DNA of 64,000 nucleotides from positions 248,001 to 312,000 of the forward strand of contig CAJUSK010000034.1 in NCBI GenBank assembly GCA_910589075.1, in the 5' to 3' direction. Shown here piece by piece: positions 7,183 to 16,068 of this stretch. Position 1 is the first letter of the stretch. Each line of letters opens with the position of its first letter. Below the pieces are notes generated by a model. It had not been told where the DNA came from. It saw only the letters and a program-made list of their open reading frames with translations, and ran no database searches. The stretch comes from an uncultured Lachnospiraceae bacterium (GTDB lineage Bacteria > Bacillota > Clostridia > Lachnospirales > Lachnospiraceae). A program made the position numbers and the translations under genes.

Positions 7183-8676
7183 ATGGAAATTTTATATAAG
7201 AGTACCAGAGGCGGCGGTGAACCTGTCAGCGCTTCCCAGGCCATTCTCAAGGGGCTGGCGGATGATGGCGGCCTGTTTGTTCCGGACAGGATACCTGTTT
7301 TTGACAAAACGCTGGATGCGTTTGCCGAGATGAGTTATCAGGAGACAGCCTATGAGGTGATGAAACTGTATCTGACGGATTTCACCGAGGAGGAGTTAAA
7401 ACACTGCATAGCCAGAGCTTATGACGACAAATTTGATACAGAGGAGATCGCGCCGCTGGCGGCAGTGAATGGGGCCTATTATCTGGAACTGTTCCATGGA
7501 TCAACCATTGCATTCAAGGATATGGCGCTTTCCATTCTGCCCCATCTGATGACAACGGCTGCCAGAAAGAATCAGATAAAAAATGAGATTGTCATATTGA
7601 CAGCCACTTCCGGGGATACAGGCAAAGCGGCCCTGGCAGGCTTTGCAGATGTGGAAGGCACCCGTATTATCGTATTTTATCCAAAGGACGGTGTCAGCCC
7701 CATTCAGGAAAAGCAGATGGTTACGCAGAAAGGGGACAATACCTTTGTTGTGGGAATCCATGGAAATTTTGACGATGCCCAGACAGGGGTAAAACGTATT
7801 TTTGCCGACGAGGCGTTGAAAAACAGGCTGGATGCCCATGGTTTTCAGTTTTCTTCTGCCAATTCCATCAACATCGGCAGACTGGTGCCTCAGATTGTCT
7901 ACTACGTACATGCCTGTGCCGTATTGTTTAAAGAGGGAAAACTCAAACAGGGAGAGAAGATAAACGTGGTGGTGCCCACCGGCAATTTTGGCAATATCCT
8001 GGCGGCTTATTATGCAAAACAGATGGGACTGCCCATTGACGCCCTGATCTGTGCATCCAATGAAAATAAGGTGCTGTTTGACTTTTTTCAGAGTGGTACA
8101 TATGACAGGAACCGGGAATTTATCCTGACCAGTTCCCCCTCTATGGATATTCTTATATCCAGTAATCTGGAGCGGCTGGTTTACCGGATTTCAGGGGAAG
8201 ACGGAGAAAAGAACCGCGGGTTTATGGATGCCCTGGGAAAAGATGGGAAGTATACGATTGACGAAACCATGAGAGAAGCTCTGGACGGTTTTTATGGCGG
8301 ATATGCCACACAGAAAGAGGCCGGCGAACGCATTCGCGCCGTATACGAACAGACCGGCTATGTGCTGGATCCCCATACTGCGGTGGCATCCGTGGTATAT
8401 GAGAAATACAGGCAGGAAACCGGCGACGGAAAACCGGCTGTTATCGCTTCCACAGCCAGCCCGTTTAAGTTTACCAAGAGTGTTATGGAGGCAATTTGCC
8501 CTTCCTGTGAGGAAGCGGATGATTTTGCCCTGGCAGACAGGCTTTCCGAAATGGCCCGTCTGGATGTGCCCGGAGCGGTGGAAGAGATACGCAATGCGCC
8601 GGTCCGTCATGATCATGTGTGTGAAAAGGGCGAAATGGAACAGATGATCTGCGGCTTTTTGCAGATTGCAGATTAG
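7183..8676 (+). CDS. thrC: Threonine synthase
   Basis: 497 residues, the longer class II (plant/yeast/E. coli-like split) form. The PLP enzyme converts O-phosphohomoserine to threonine. The N-terminus (YKSTRGGGEPVSASQAILKGLADDGGLFVP) is typical; the PLP lysine is Lys112 in HGSTIAFKDMAL; further PLP contacts are in ATSGDTGKAAL and NFGNILAAYYAK. Start ATG 7183 with GGAAAGAC upstream. No homoserine kinase or dehydrogenase neighbours, so it is not in a thr operon here. A small membrane protein gene follows 20 bases downstream and is probably co-transcribed. Confidence 0.95.
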   Translation: MEILYKSTRGGGEPVSASQAILKGLADDGGLFVPDRIPVFDKTLDAFAEMSYQETAYEVMKLYLTDFTEEELKHCIARAYDDKFDTEEIAPLAAVNGAYYLELFHGSTIAFKDMALSILPHLMTTAARKNQIKNEIVILTATSGDTGKAALAGFADVEGTRIIVFYPKDGVSPIQEKQMVTQKGDNTFVVGIHGNFDDAQTGVKRIFADEALKNRLDAHGFQFSSANSINIGRLVPQIVYYVHACAVLFKEGKLKQGEKINVVVPTGNFGNILAAYYAKQMGLPIDALICASNENKVLFDFFQSGTYDRNREFILTSSPSMDILISSNLERLVYRISGEDGEKNRGFMDALGKDGKYTIDETMREALDGFYGGYATQKEAGERIRAVYEQTGYVLDPHTAVASVVYEKYRQETGDGKPAVIASTASPFKFTKSVMEAICPSCEEADDFALADRLSEMARLDVPGAVEEIRNAPVRHDHVCEKGEMEQMICGFLQIAD

Positions 8677-8696
8677 GAGCGTACAGGAGAGAAAAA

Positions 8697-9038
8697 ATGG
8701 ATTTAATGTTGGATATGTTCATGGCGTTTTTTGGTGGGTATCTGGTTTATGCGGCTGTCAAAATGAAACAGACCGGCGAACTGGCAAAAGGGATTATTGT
8801 CAGTAAGGATCTGGATTTGTCCAGAGCCAGGGATATTCCGGGGTATATCCGGTATATGTACGGAAAAACGGTTGCAATGGGCCTGTGTGCCCTGGCCTGT
8901 GGCGTGACCGGTGTGCTGAACGATTTGTATGGCGGACTGACTACCATACAGCTTGTTATGTCAGTTGTGTTTTTTATTGTTGTGGTTGTGTTTGGCGTCA
9001 TTACTTCCAAGGCGCAGAAACAGTTTCTGGGACGCTGA
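8697..9038 (+). CDS. Small membrane protein, unknown function
   Basis: 113 residues, three predicted membrane helices (about 2-20, 58-78, 86-104). A conserved-looking central loop reads SRARDIPGYIRYMYGKT. Start ATG 8697 has AGGAG at a good distance. It lies 20 bases after thrC and before a strong terminator, so it is probably the second gene of the thrC transcript. I do not recognise a family or function. Confidence 0.75.
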   Translation: MDLMLDMFMAFFGGYLVYAAVKMKQTGELAKGIIVSKDLDLSRARDIPGYIRYMYGKTVAMGLCALACGVTGVLNDLYGGLTTIQLVMSVVFFIVVVVFGVITSKAQKQFLGR

Positions 9039-9050
9039 AGCAGAATATAA

Positions 9051-9092
9051 AAAAGTACCTGTCTTTTCAAATGAATGGACAGGTACTTTTTT
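9051..9092 (+). terminator. Rho-independent terminator after thrC unit
   Basis: Perfect 13-base arms AAAAGTACCTGTC (9051-9063) and GACAGGTACTTTT (9078-9090) ending in a six-T run, just after the small membrane protein gene. Confidence 0.85.
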
Positions 9093-9100
9093 GTTCATGA

Positions 9101-9204
9101 CAATAGGTTTGCTGGCGAAGCCTGCAATCCATTGTTCATGACAATAGAAGACTCGCGAAGCGTGGATTCTATTGTTGTTTCATAGGAAAGTGCGTCCTAT
9201 GAAA
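9101..9204 (+). repeat. Cluster of three intergenic hairpin repeats (types A, B, C)
   Basis: Type A hairpin at 9101-9134 (CAATAG arm, apical GGC-GAA-GCC, closing CATTG here with one mismatch), type B at 9142-9174 (CAATAGAA / TTCTATTG arms with apical CGC-GAA-GCG), and type C at 9178-9204 (TTTCATAGGA / TCCTATGAAA, perfect ten-base arms around AAGTGCG). A and B are each preceded by TTCATGA. The same units recur at 13.5, 16.0, 19.0 and 44.1 kb. Confidence 0.85.
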
Positions 9205-9226
9205 GTTTGCAAAGAGACTTTTAGGG

Positions 9227-10606
9227 TTATGTATTGTCCGGACGTTTTTCCATGGGTATATACAACTGGTCCGTGCACAGTGTTTTGTAGGCGGGACGCA
9301 TAATTTTGCCGTTGGTGGCCAGCTCTTCCAGTCTGTGAGCGCTCCAGCCCACGATCCGGGCGATGGCGAAAATCGGTGTGTACAGTTCCATGGGCAGGTT
9401 CAGCATTTTATATACAAAACCGGAATAGAAGTCCACATTGATGCTGACGCCCTTGAACATCTGGCGTTCCTGTGAAATAATCTGAGGTGCCAGCCGTTCC
9501 ACGAGAGAGTATAGTGCAAACTCTTTATGAAGCCCTTTTTCCTCTGACAGCTTTTCCACAAAGGAACGGAAAATTTCGGCTCTGGGGTCAGATTTTGAAT
9601 AAATGGCGTGACCTACGCCGTAAATGAGTCCGGCATTGTCAAAGGCTTCTTTGTGAAGCAGTTTGCGCAGGTGATTGCCCACTTCTTCTTCGTCTGTCCA
9701 GTCGGATACCTGTTCCATCATATCGTCAAACATCTGTACGACTTTGATATTGGCCCCGCCGTGCCGAGGACCTTTCAGAGAACCAATGGCAGCAGCAATG
9801 ACGGAGTACGTATCGGTCATGGTGGAAGATACTACATGAGTCGTAAAGGACGAGTTGTTACCACCGCCGTGCTCCATATGAATAACAAGGGCGATGTCCA
9901 GGAGTTTTGCTTCCAGAGGGGTGTAGGAACTGTCCGGACGGAGGATGTGCAGGATGTTCTCCGCGGTGGAAAGATCGGGACGTGGCTGGTGCACATACAG
10001 GCTGTCGCCATTGTGATAATGGTTGTATGCCTGATAACCGTAGATGGACAACAGGGGGAACAGGCTGATCAGCTCCAGACACTGTCGCAATACATTGGGT
10101 ATGGATGTGTCATCTGCCAGCATATCATAGGAATATAACGTCAGTACACTTCTGGCAAGGGTGTTCATCATATCTCTGCTGGGCGCCTTCATAATAATAT
10201 CCCTGACAAAGTGGGTGGGGAGGGAAGTGCGGTAATTGGCCAGCATGCCGGTAAAGTCTTCCAGTTCCTTAGGGGTGGGAAGCTTGTTGAACAGGAGCAG
10301 ATAGGTAACTTCTTCGTAGCCGAAACGTTTTTCATCGGTAAAGCCTGTAACAAGGTCTTTAATATTGTATCCGCGATAAAAGAGATGCCCGTGATCCGGG
10401 ACGGTTTTGCCATCCACAGTCTTTGTTGCGCGTACATCGGAAATATTGGTTAAACCTGTCAGGACACCTTTGCCGTTTAAGTCGCGGAGTCCTCTTTTTA
10501 CGTCGTATTTTGTATAGAGTGCCGGATCAATAGTGCCCGCCTCCTGGCTAAGCTCTGCCAATGCCAGTATCTCTGGTGTAATGGTTGAATAGATATTGTG
10601 GTCCAT
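9227..10606 (-). CDS. gltA: Citrate synthase
   Basis: 459 residues. Condenses acetyl-CoA and oxaloacetate. Active-site segments: HMEHGGGNNSSFTTHVVSS with the first catalytic His, GSLKGPRHGGAN with the second, and YGVGHAIYSKSDPRAE with the catalytic Asp. Start ATG 10606 (MDHNIYSTITPEIL) has AAAGGTGG upstream; the frame extends further upstream without family likeness. In a fermentative anaerobe it most likely feeds glutamate synthesis; no aconitase or isocitrate dehydrogenase gene is adjacent. A palindrome about 170-185 bases upstream may be its operator. Confidence 0.93.
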   Translation of the reverse strand: MDHNIYSTITPEILALAELSQEAGTIDPALYTKYDVKRGLRDLNGKGVLTGLTNISDVRATKTVDGKTVPDHGHLFYRGYNIKDLVTGFTDEKRFGYEEVTYLLLFNKLPTPKELEDFTGMLANYRTSLPTHFVRDIIMKAPSRDMMNTLARSVLTLYSYDMLADDTSIPNVLRQCLELISLFPLLSIYGYQAYNHYHNGDSLYVHQPRPDLSTAENILHILRPDSSYTPLEAKLLDIALVIHMEHGGGNNSSFTTHVVSSTMTDTYSVIAAAIGSLKGPRHGGANIKVVQMFDDMMEQVSDWTDEEEVGNHLRKLLHKEAFDNAGLIYGVGHAIYSKSDPRAEIFRSFVEKLSEEKGLHKEFALYSLVERLAPQIISQERQMFKGVSINVDFYSGFVYKMLNLPMELYTPIFAIARIVGWSAHRLEELATNGKIMRPAYKTLCTDQLYIPMEKRPDNT

Positions 10607-10777
10607 AAAATGCTCGCCACCTTTCTGTGAAAAATTTGAACCGGTGAAATCCAATCCGTACCGTACCGGACAATAAGCCTGTACAGCAGAATATCCTGGG
10701 ATATACCGCATGAGATAGGGTTGTGTCTTTCCTGAAAGTCTGAATCGGGAAACGCCCGGACGGGTATGGGATGGTAA

Positions 10778-10840
10778 TGGTATCATACCAGGGCATGATA
10801 AAGGTTACTTTTATGAAATGAATACGTTTTATGATACCAT
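10778..10840. promoter_or_regulatory. Possible operator: TGGTATCATACCA dyad plus second half-site
   Basis: The 13-base palindrome TGGTATCATACCA (10778-10790) and ATGATACCAT (10831-10840) share the decamer TATGATACCA in opposite orientations. They lie between the divergent citrate synthase and deoC genes, where a regulator of either could bind. No promoter element is firmly assigned for citrate synthase. The rest of this 360-base intergenic region holds the deoC promoter and nothing else I can name. Confidence 0.35.
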
Positions 10841-10893
10841 GAGAGTGGGAGCAGGCGCAAGAAAAAGATTTCAATTTAGAAAAAATTAATAGA

Positions 10894-10924
10894 CTTGTAA
10901 AAAACAGGGAAAGGATATTATAAT
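10894..10924 (+). promoter_or_regulatory. Probable deoC promoter
   Basis: A TATAAT at about 10919-10924 with TTGTAA roughly 17-18 bases upstream, in an AT-rich stretch 45 bases before the deoC start codon. The match in the upstream hexamer is only fair. Confidence 0.4.
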
Positions 10925-10968
10925 AAAGTAAAATGCCATTGAGGCAACGAAACAAAAGGAGGAAAAAT

Positions 10969-11634
10969 ATGTCGAACGAAGAAATGCTGCGTCATGTTGA
11001 TCATACTCAGTTGAAACCTTTCGCCACATGGGAGGATATTGAAAAGTTATGTGAGGAGGCCATTGCATATCATACGGCGTCGGTCTGTGTGCCCCCTGCT
11101 TATATCAGGCGGATACATGATCGGTTTGGAGAACAGATCAATATCTGTACCGTGGTGGGATTTCCGCTGGGTTACAGCGTAACAGAGGCCAAAGTGGCGG
11201 AAGTTGTAAAAGCCCTGGAGGACGGCGCCGGCGAGATTGATATGGTGGTGAATATCAGCGATGTAAAAAATCATTTATACGATAAGGTGGAAGCGGAAAT
11301 CCGGACCCTCAAGGAAGCATGCGGCGGGCATATCCTGAAAGTCATCATTGAAACATGCTTCCTTACAAAGGAAGAGAAAATCGCCATGTGCAAGGCCGTT
11401 ACAAAGGCAGGGGCGGATTATATCAAGACATCCACCGGTTTCGGCACGGGCGGCGCTACCATGGAGGATATATTGCTGTTTAAGGAGCATATCGGGCCAG
11501 AAGTAAAGATTAAGGCAGCAGGCGGCGTAAAGACAAGGGAAGACCTGGAAGCCTTTTTAAATGCGGGATGCGAGCGCATCGGAACATCTTCCGCAGTCGG
11601 CATATTAAACGGCGGGGCAGCTCAGGGGTATTGA
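10969..11634 (+). CDS. deoC: Deoxyribose-phosphate aldolase
   Basis: 221 residues, the normal length. Cleaves 2-deoxyribose 5-phosphate to glyceraldehyde 3-phosphate and acetaldehyde in deoxynucleoside breakdown. Motifs: LRHVDHTQLKPFATWEDI at the start, VVNISDVK, the Schiff-base lysine in ADYIKTSTGFGTGGAT, and the second catalytic lysine in KAAGGVKTREDLE. Start ATG 10969 is set by AAAGGAGG eight bases upstream. Followed 33 bases later by an M24 peptidase and likely co-transcribed. Other deo genes are absent locally, though punA and cdd occur at 32-34 kb. Confidence 0.95.
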   Translation: MSNEEMLRHVDHTQLKPFATWEDIEKLCEEAIAYHTASVCVPPAYIRRIHDRFGEQINICTVVGFPLGYSVTEAKVAEVVKALEDGAGEIDMVVNISDVKNHLYDKVEAEIRTLKEACGGHILKVIIETCFLTKEEKIAMCKAVTKAGADYIKTSTGFGTGGATMEDILLFKEHIGPEVKIKAAGGVKTREDLEAFLNAGCERIGTSSAVGILNGGAAQGY

Positions 11635-11667
11635 GCTTAAATTGATTTTGAGAAAAGAGGCCATTTC

Positions 11668-13485
11668 ATGACGGATAAAAAAGTAATCAGGCAGCGGCTG
11701 CGGATGCTGCGCACTGCCATGCGTGAGGCGGGGGTGGACTATTACCTGGTTCCCACGGCAGATTTTCATAATTCAGAATATGTGAGCAGTTATTTTAAAG
11801 AAAGGGAATTTCTGTCGGGGTTTACCGGTTCGGCGGGTACACTTGTCATTTCCCAGGAAGAAGCGGGGCTCTGGACAGACGGACGGTATTTTGTCCAGGC
11901 GCAGCGGGAACTGGAAGATACAGGCATCAGTCTGTACCGGCAGCAGGAGGAAGGCGTGCCGGATATTCCGGAGTGGCTGTGCCAGAATATGTGGGAAGGT
12001 CAGAGCCTGGGATTCGATGGCAGGGTGGTAACAGCGGAATTCGGCAGAAGGCTGGAGACAGCCCTTTCCGAAAAAAGAATCCGATTTGTCTGGGAGCGGG
12101 ATCTGGTGGACAGCATCTGGCAGGACAGACCGGCGTTTCCCTGTAGTCGTGCGGAAGCGGTACCGGCGGAGTACTGCGGGGAAAGTGTGGCACAGAAGCT
12201 GGAAAAAGTCCGTAAGAAAATGAAAGAAAACAGGGTGTCAGCGCTGTTTATCAGCAAACTGGATGACCTGATGTGGCTTTTTAATCTGCGGGGGAATGAT
12301 GTGGCATTTAATCCGGTGTTGATGTCCTACGGTTTTATAACGGAAACAGATGCTTATATTTTCCTGCAGGCAGGTTCTCTTCATAAAGAGACGCTGGTCT
12401 GTATGCGGGAAGCGGGTGTGTGGATACGGGATTACTGGAGCATTGTTCCCTTTCTACAGGAATATTTCCCGGCGGGCCGGCGTAATCAGGGGATATTGAT
12501 GTATGACGTCCGGAATGTAAGTTATGCCATGTATCGTATTTTCTGGAATTATGGAAGCTGCAGAGAAGGAGTCAGTCCCACGGAGCTTCTGAAAGCGGTT
12601 AAAACGGAGACGGAACTTGCGTTTATCCGAAAAATCTATTTAAAGGACAGCATTGCGGTGACGAAGTTTATATACTGGGTAAAACACGCCGTAAAAGAGC
12701 AGTCTCTGACAGAATACAGTGCGGCAGAGTATTTGGACAGCCTGCGCGGGGGGATTCCGGAATTTTTGGGAGTGTCCTTTCCCACCATCAGCGCCTATAT
12801 GGAAAATGGGGCGATGATGCATTATGAAGCCGACGCGTCGGCTTGCGCTGCGCTGGAAGCCGCCGGGCTGCTTCTTGTGGATTCGGGCGGGCAGTATCTG
12901 GGCGGCACCACGGATGTGACAAGGACCATTGCGCTTGGAGATGTTACCCAGGAGATGAAAGAGCATTTTACGGCAGTGGCGTCGGGGATGCTGCGGCTGT
13001 CAGAAGCAAAATTCCTGTATGGATGTACCGGGCGGAATCTGGATATACTGGCCAGAGGCCCTCTCTGGGATATGGGCATGGATTACAAATGCGGGACGGG
13101 ACATGGCGTGGGATATATGCTGAATGTCCATGAAGGCCCCCAGAGCATACGCTGGAGATATGTGCGGAGCGTACCGGAGGCGGTATTGGAAGAAGGGATG
13201 CTGGTCACGGACGAACCGGGTGTCTATCTGGAAGGGCAATACGGTATCCGCACGGAAAATGTGCTGGAAGTGAAACAGGGCGTCAGGTCGGCTGACGGAC
13301 AGTTTATGGAATTTGCCCCTCTGACATTTGTGCCCATTGATCTGGATGCGATTTTGCCGGAACGGATGACGCAGAGAGACCGGGAAGCGCTGAACCGGTA
13401 TCATGGGATGGTGTATGAAAAGATTTCCCCATATCTGACAGAAGCGGAAAAAGAATGGCTGGAGGAAGTGACCAGGGCGGTGTGA
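11668..13485 (+). CDS. Xaa-Pro aminopeptidase (M24B, creatinase fold)
   Basis: 605 residues, the long aminopeptidase P form with two N-terminal creatinase-type domains (about 1-320) and a C-terminal metallopeptidase domain. Metal ligands seen: Asp in LLVDSGGQYLGGTTDVT (two aspartates), His in CGTGHGVGYMLNVHEGP, Glu in VTDEPGVY and in GIRTENVLEV. It removes N-terminal residues preceding proline and is cytosolic (no signal). The final 50 residues match the extension of the P1-like subgroup (FVPIDLDAILPERMT). Start ATG 11668 has AAAAGAGG upstream. Confidence 0.93.
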   Translation: MTDKKVIRQRLRMLRTAMREAGVDYYLVPTADFHNSEYVSSYFKEREFLSGFTGSAGTLVISQEEAGLWTDGRYFVQAQRELEDTGISLYRQQEEGVPDIPEWLCQNMWEGQSLGFDGRVVTAEFGRRLETALSEKRIRFVWERDLVDSIWQDRPAFPCSRAEAVPAEYCGESVAQKLEKVRKKMKENRVSALFISKLDDLMWLFNLRGNDVAFNPVLMSYGFITETDAYIFLQAGSLHKETLVCMREAGVWIRDYWSIVPFLQEYFPAGRRNQGILMYDVRNVSYAMYRIFWNYGSCREGVSPTELLKAVKTETELAFIRKIYLKDSIAVTKFIYWVKHAVKEQSLTEYSAAEYLDSLRGGIPEFLGVSFPTISAYMENGAMMHYEADASACAALEAAGLLLVDSGGQYLGGTTDVTRTIALGDVTQEMKEHFTAVASGMLRLSEAKFLYGCTGRNLDILARGPLWDMGMDYKCGTGHGVGYMLNVHEGPQSIRWRYVRSVPEAVLEEGMLVTDEPGVYLEGQYGIRTENVLEVKQGVRSADGQFMEFAPLTFVPIDLDAILPERMTQRDREALNRYHGMVYEKISPYLTEAEKEWLEEVTRAV

Positions 13486-13530
13486 GGATCGGAAGTGTTT
13501 CCGGGCGGAGAAGCACGCCGTCATTCATGA

Positions 13531-13563
13531 CAATGGAAGACACGCGAAGCGTGGATTCTATGG
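13531..13563 (+). repeat. Hairpin repeat, type B
   Basis: Single copy preceded by TTCATGA. Arms CAATGGAA and TTCTATGG enclose an extended apical stem CACGC-GAA-GCGTG, longer than in other copies. It sits between the M24 peptidase gene and the pckA promoter. Confidence 0.75.
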
Positions 13564-13609
13564 TACTGCGTTTGCCTGTGTTTACCATGCAGGCAGCGGC
13601 AAAAGGTTA

Positions 13610-13638
13610 TTGACTTTTTGCAGGCATTTTGAGATAAT
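13610..13638 (+). promoter_or_regulatory. Strong promoter of pckA
   Basis: TTGACT (13610-13615), 17-base spacer, GATAAT (13633-13638). The transcript would carry a leader of about 100 bases before pckA. No known riboswitch is recognised in that leader. Confidence 0.65.
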
Positions 13639-13747
13639 ATGTAAGGTATACCAGAACATGGAATGCCATAATTTGCATGTATCGGTTTTCTGTTATGGGG
13701 ACAGGAGATTCGATATCAAATACACATTTATATAAGGAGGACGTAAT

Positions 13748-15451
13748 ATGTCAACAAAAGCGTATTATCCGCTCAATGAGATCGGCGCCGGAAAACCTGG
13801 TTTTTCCAAAACACGTTCCATCATTGAAGCAGCTTTCTACGGAAACAATGTGGTAAAGGTGAACACATTGAAGGAAGCCTATGAATTAGCAAAGAATTCT
13901 CCGGGTACTGTTGTAACAGACATGCCTATTTACCATGGAGAAGAATTTGGCCTTGAGAAAGATGCAAGGGTTCTTTTATTCAACGATGGCGCTGTTACAG
14001 GCCGTTATGCAGCAGCACGCCGTATCAAAGGTGAGCCTGGTGTGGATGAAGCAAAACTTGACAAAGTGGTAATGGATGCTGTTTATGAGACACGTTGGAA
14101 AACACTGTATCATGCAGAGTGCTTTATCGGTCTGGATCCGGAGTTTATGGCAAAAGCACATCTCCTCATTCCGGAAGGTGAAGAAAATATTCTTTACAAC
14201 TGGATGCTGAACTTCCAGTATATGTCTGACGAATATGTAAAGATGTACAAGAACTCCAAACCCATCGGCGACGGCAAAGAGCCTGACATTTACATTTTCT
14301 CCGATCCGCAGTGGGCACCTCATGATGCACCGGACGTAGACTACAGCTGCCTGAGTGATCCTCTGACACTGTGCTATTTTGATACAAACCAGAACTGTGC
14401 TGCAATTCTTGGTATGAGATATTTCGGTGAGCATAAGAAAGGCACACTGACTATGGCATGGGCGCTTGCAAACAGAAATGGTTATGCATCCTGCCACGGC
14501 GGCCAGAAAGAGTACACACTGGCTGACGGATCCAAATTCGTTGCATCTGTATATGGTCTGTCCGGATCCGGAAAGTCCACTCTGACCCATGCAAAACATG
14601 ACGGCAAATATCCGATTACCGTTCTGCATGACGATGCATTTATCATCAATACAGATACATGCTCTTCCGTAGCGCTGGAGCCTACTTATTTTGATAAGAC
14701 AGCAGATTATCCGACAGGCTGCCCGGACAACACATACCTTCTGTCCGCACAGAACTGCTCCTGCACACTGGATGAGGACGGCAAGCTGCAGCTTGTAACA
14801 GAAGACATCAGAAATGGTAACGGACGTGCTATCAAGTCCAAATTATGGTCTCCGAACCGTGTGGATAAGATTGATGCACCTGTTAACGCAATCTTCTGGA
14901 TCATGAAAGACCCCACCATTCCGCCTGTACTGAAACTGAAAGGTTCCGCACTGGCATCTGTAATGGGCGCTACACTGGCTACTAAGACTTCCACAGCAGA
15001 GCGTGTTGCAGCAGGTACAGACCTGAACGCACTTCGTATCGTACCTTATGCAAACCCGTTCAGAACCTATCCTCTGGTTCACGACTATGATAAGTTTAAG
15101 AAACTGGTAGAAGAGAAGAACGTGGCATGTTATATTGTTAACACCGGCGATTTCATGGGCAAGAAGGTAAAACCTGCTGATACACTGGGTATTCTGGAAA
15201 CAATCGTGGAAGGAAAGGCAAACTTTGAGAAGTGGGGACCGTTCGAAGACATCGAAATCATGAACGACTGGTCCGGCAAGACAGGCGATTTCACACCTGA
15301 CTTAAACGACAAGGAATATGTGGCTGCACTCAAGAATGCTATGCAGAACCGTGTAGACGCAGTAGAAGGCTTTGCTACAAAGAAGGAAGGCTATGACAAA
15401 CTGCCTGACGAAGCATTGGCAGCAGTAAAGAAACTGGTAGATGCTCTGTAA
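13748..15451 (+). CDS. pckA: Phosphoenolpyruvate carboxykinase (ATP)
   Basis: 567 residues, somewhat longer than the E. coli enzyme. In gut fermenters it usually works in the carboxylating direction, making oxaloacetate and ATP from PEP and CO2; direction here is inference. P-loop GLSGSGKST at 270-278, metal and substrate segments HDDAFII, EPTYFDKTADYPTG and WSPNRVDKI. Codon choice (many GCA, ACA, CTG, CGT) differs from neighbours and fits a highly expressed gene. Start ATG 13748 has a textbook AAGGAGG. A dyad after the stop probably terminates it. Confidence 0.96.
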   Translation: MSTKAYYPLNEIGAGKPGFSKTRSIIEAAFYGNNVVKVNTLKEAYELAKNSPGTVVTDMPIYHGEEFGLEKDARVLLFNDGAVTGRYAAARRIKGEPGVDEAKLDKVVMDAVYETRWKTLYHAECFIGLDPEFMAKAHLLIPEGEENILYNWMLNFQYMSDEYVKMYKNSKPIGDGKEPDIYIFSDPQWAPHDAPDVDYSCLSDPLTLCYFDTNQNCAAILGMRYFGEHKKGTLTMAWALANRNGYASCHGGQKEYTLADGSKFVASVYGLSGSGKSTLTHAKHDGKYPITVLHDDAFIINTDTCSSVALEPTYFDKTADYPTGCPDNTYLLSAQNCSCTLDEDGKLQLVTEDIRNGNGRAIKSKLWSPNRVDKIDAPVNAIFWIMKDPTIPPVLKLKGSALASVMGATLATKTSTAERVAAGTDLNALRIVPYANPFRTYPLVHDYDKFKKLVEEKNVACYIVNTGDFMGKKVKPADTLGILETIVEGKANFEKWGPFEDIEIMNDWSGKTGDFTPDLNDKEYVAALKNAMQNRVDAVEGFATKKEGYDKLPDEALAAVKKLVDAL

Positions 15452-15479
15452 ATCATCAACCGGTTGTAATCATACATGA

Positions 15480-15525
15480 TAAAAAGACAGGCAGAAGGCT
15501 GTGGCTTTCTGCCTGTCTCTATGCA
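15480..15525 (+). terminator. Hairpin after pckA
   Basis: AAAAAGACAGGCAGAA pairs with TTTCTGCCTGTC around a short loop, 25 bases after the pckA stop. The downstream T-run is weak (TCTATG), so termination efficiency is uncertain. Confidence 0.6.
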
Positions 15526-15632
15526 TACGGACGCGGAATGGAAATATGCAGCAAATGCTGCACGTGTTTGGTGTGAGACGGAAGAGAAGACGATGGAATT
15601 TTTCGAAAAGAACTGACAGAATGAGAAAATTT

Positions 15633-15655
15633 ATGATAGAAAATTTTTCTATCAT
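15633..15655. promoter_or_regulatory. Perfect 11-base-arm palindrome upstream of the 6S-like RNA promoter
   Basis: ATGATAGAAAA (15633-15643) and TTTTCTATCAT (15645-15655) around one T. It ends eight bases before the -35 hexamer of the next promoter, a position suited to a regulator; it lacks a GC-rich stem, so a terminator is less likely. Confidence 0.4.
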
Positions 15656-15662
15656 CTACATA

Positions 15663-15691
15663 TTGTAATTTTCAGACCGATTGGGTATAAT
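15663..15691 (+). promoter_or_regulatory. Promoter of the 6S-like RNA
   Basis: TTGTAA (15663-15668), 17-base spacer, consensus TATAAT (15686-15691). Transcription would begin near 15698, at the base of the closing stem of the RNA. Confidence 0.65.
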
Positions 15692-15697
15692 GATAAT

Positions 15698-15917
15698 AAC
15701 CTGAGATGTGGACAAAATTCTTGTTATTTTTGAACCTACATTTACTTTAAACGGGATTCCTATATCGCCGGACTAATGTCAAGCCTTCATTGCGCAGAGG
15801 AAGACAGGCATCCGTGCTGCGGTCACCCACCTGGCGCAAGCTAGGAGTCAAAAGACAGGAACCACATTTTGGGGACACTGAAGATAAAAGGCAGTTGCGA
15901 AGGCGGCTGCCTTTTTT
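15698..15917 (+). ncRNA. ssrS: Probable 6S RNA
   Basis: A 200-base non-coding unit between a consensus promoter and a terminator. The 5' segment GATGTGG pairs with CCACATT near 15862, forming the long closing stem of 6S RNA; in between are the A/T-rich internal strands expected to form the promoter-like bubble. It ends with AAGGCAG / CTGCCTTTTTT (15888-15917). 6S RNA binds sigma-70-type RNA polymerase. The call rests on architecture and remembered similarity to clostridial 6S sequences; a covariance-model search would settle it. Confidence 0.6.
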
Positions 15918-15976
15918 ATCGTACAGGAAATGCTGCGACAGGAAACTGTTCCTGTGGTACAGTTCAGTATTCACGA

Positions 15977-16050
15977 CAATAGAAGACTCGCGAAGCGTGG
16001 CTTCTATTATTCATGACAATAGGTTTGCCGGCGAAGCCTGCAATCTATTG
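15977..16050 (+). repeat. Hairpin repeats, type B then type A
   Basis: Type B at 15977-16009 (here AGAAG pairs with CTTCT, a compensated arm) and type A at 16017-16050 (perfect CAATAG / CTATTG). The TTCATGA prefix is complete before the A copy. The pair ends only eight bases before the CAGGAGG ribosome site of the SpoIID-domain gene, so it is in that gene's leader or just upstream. Confidence 0.8.
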
Positions 16051-16068
16051 TCTGCATCAGGAGGCTAT

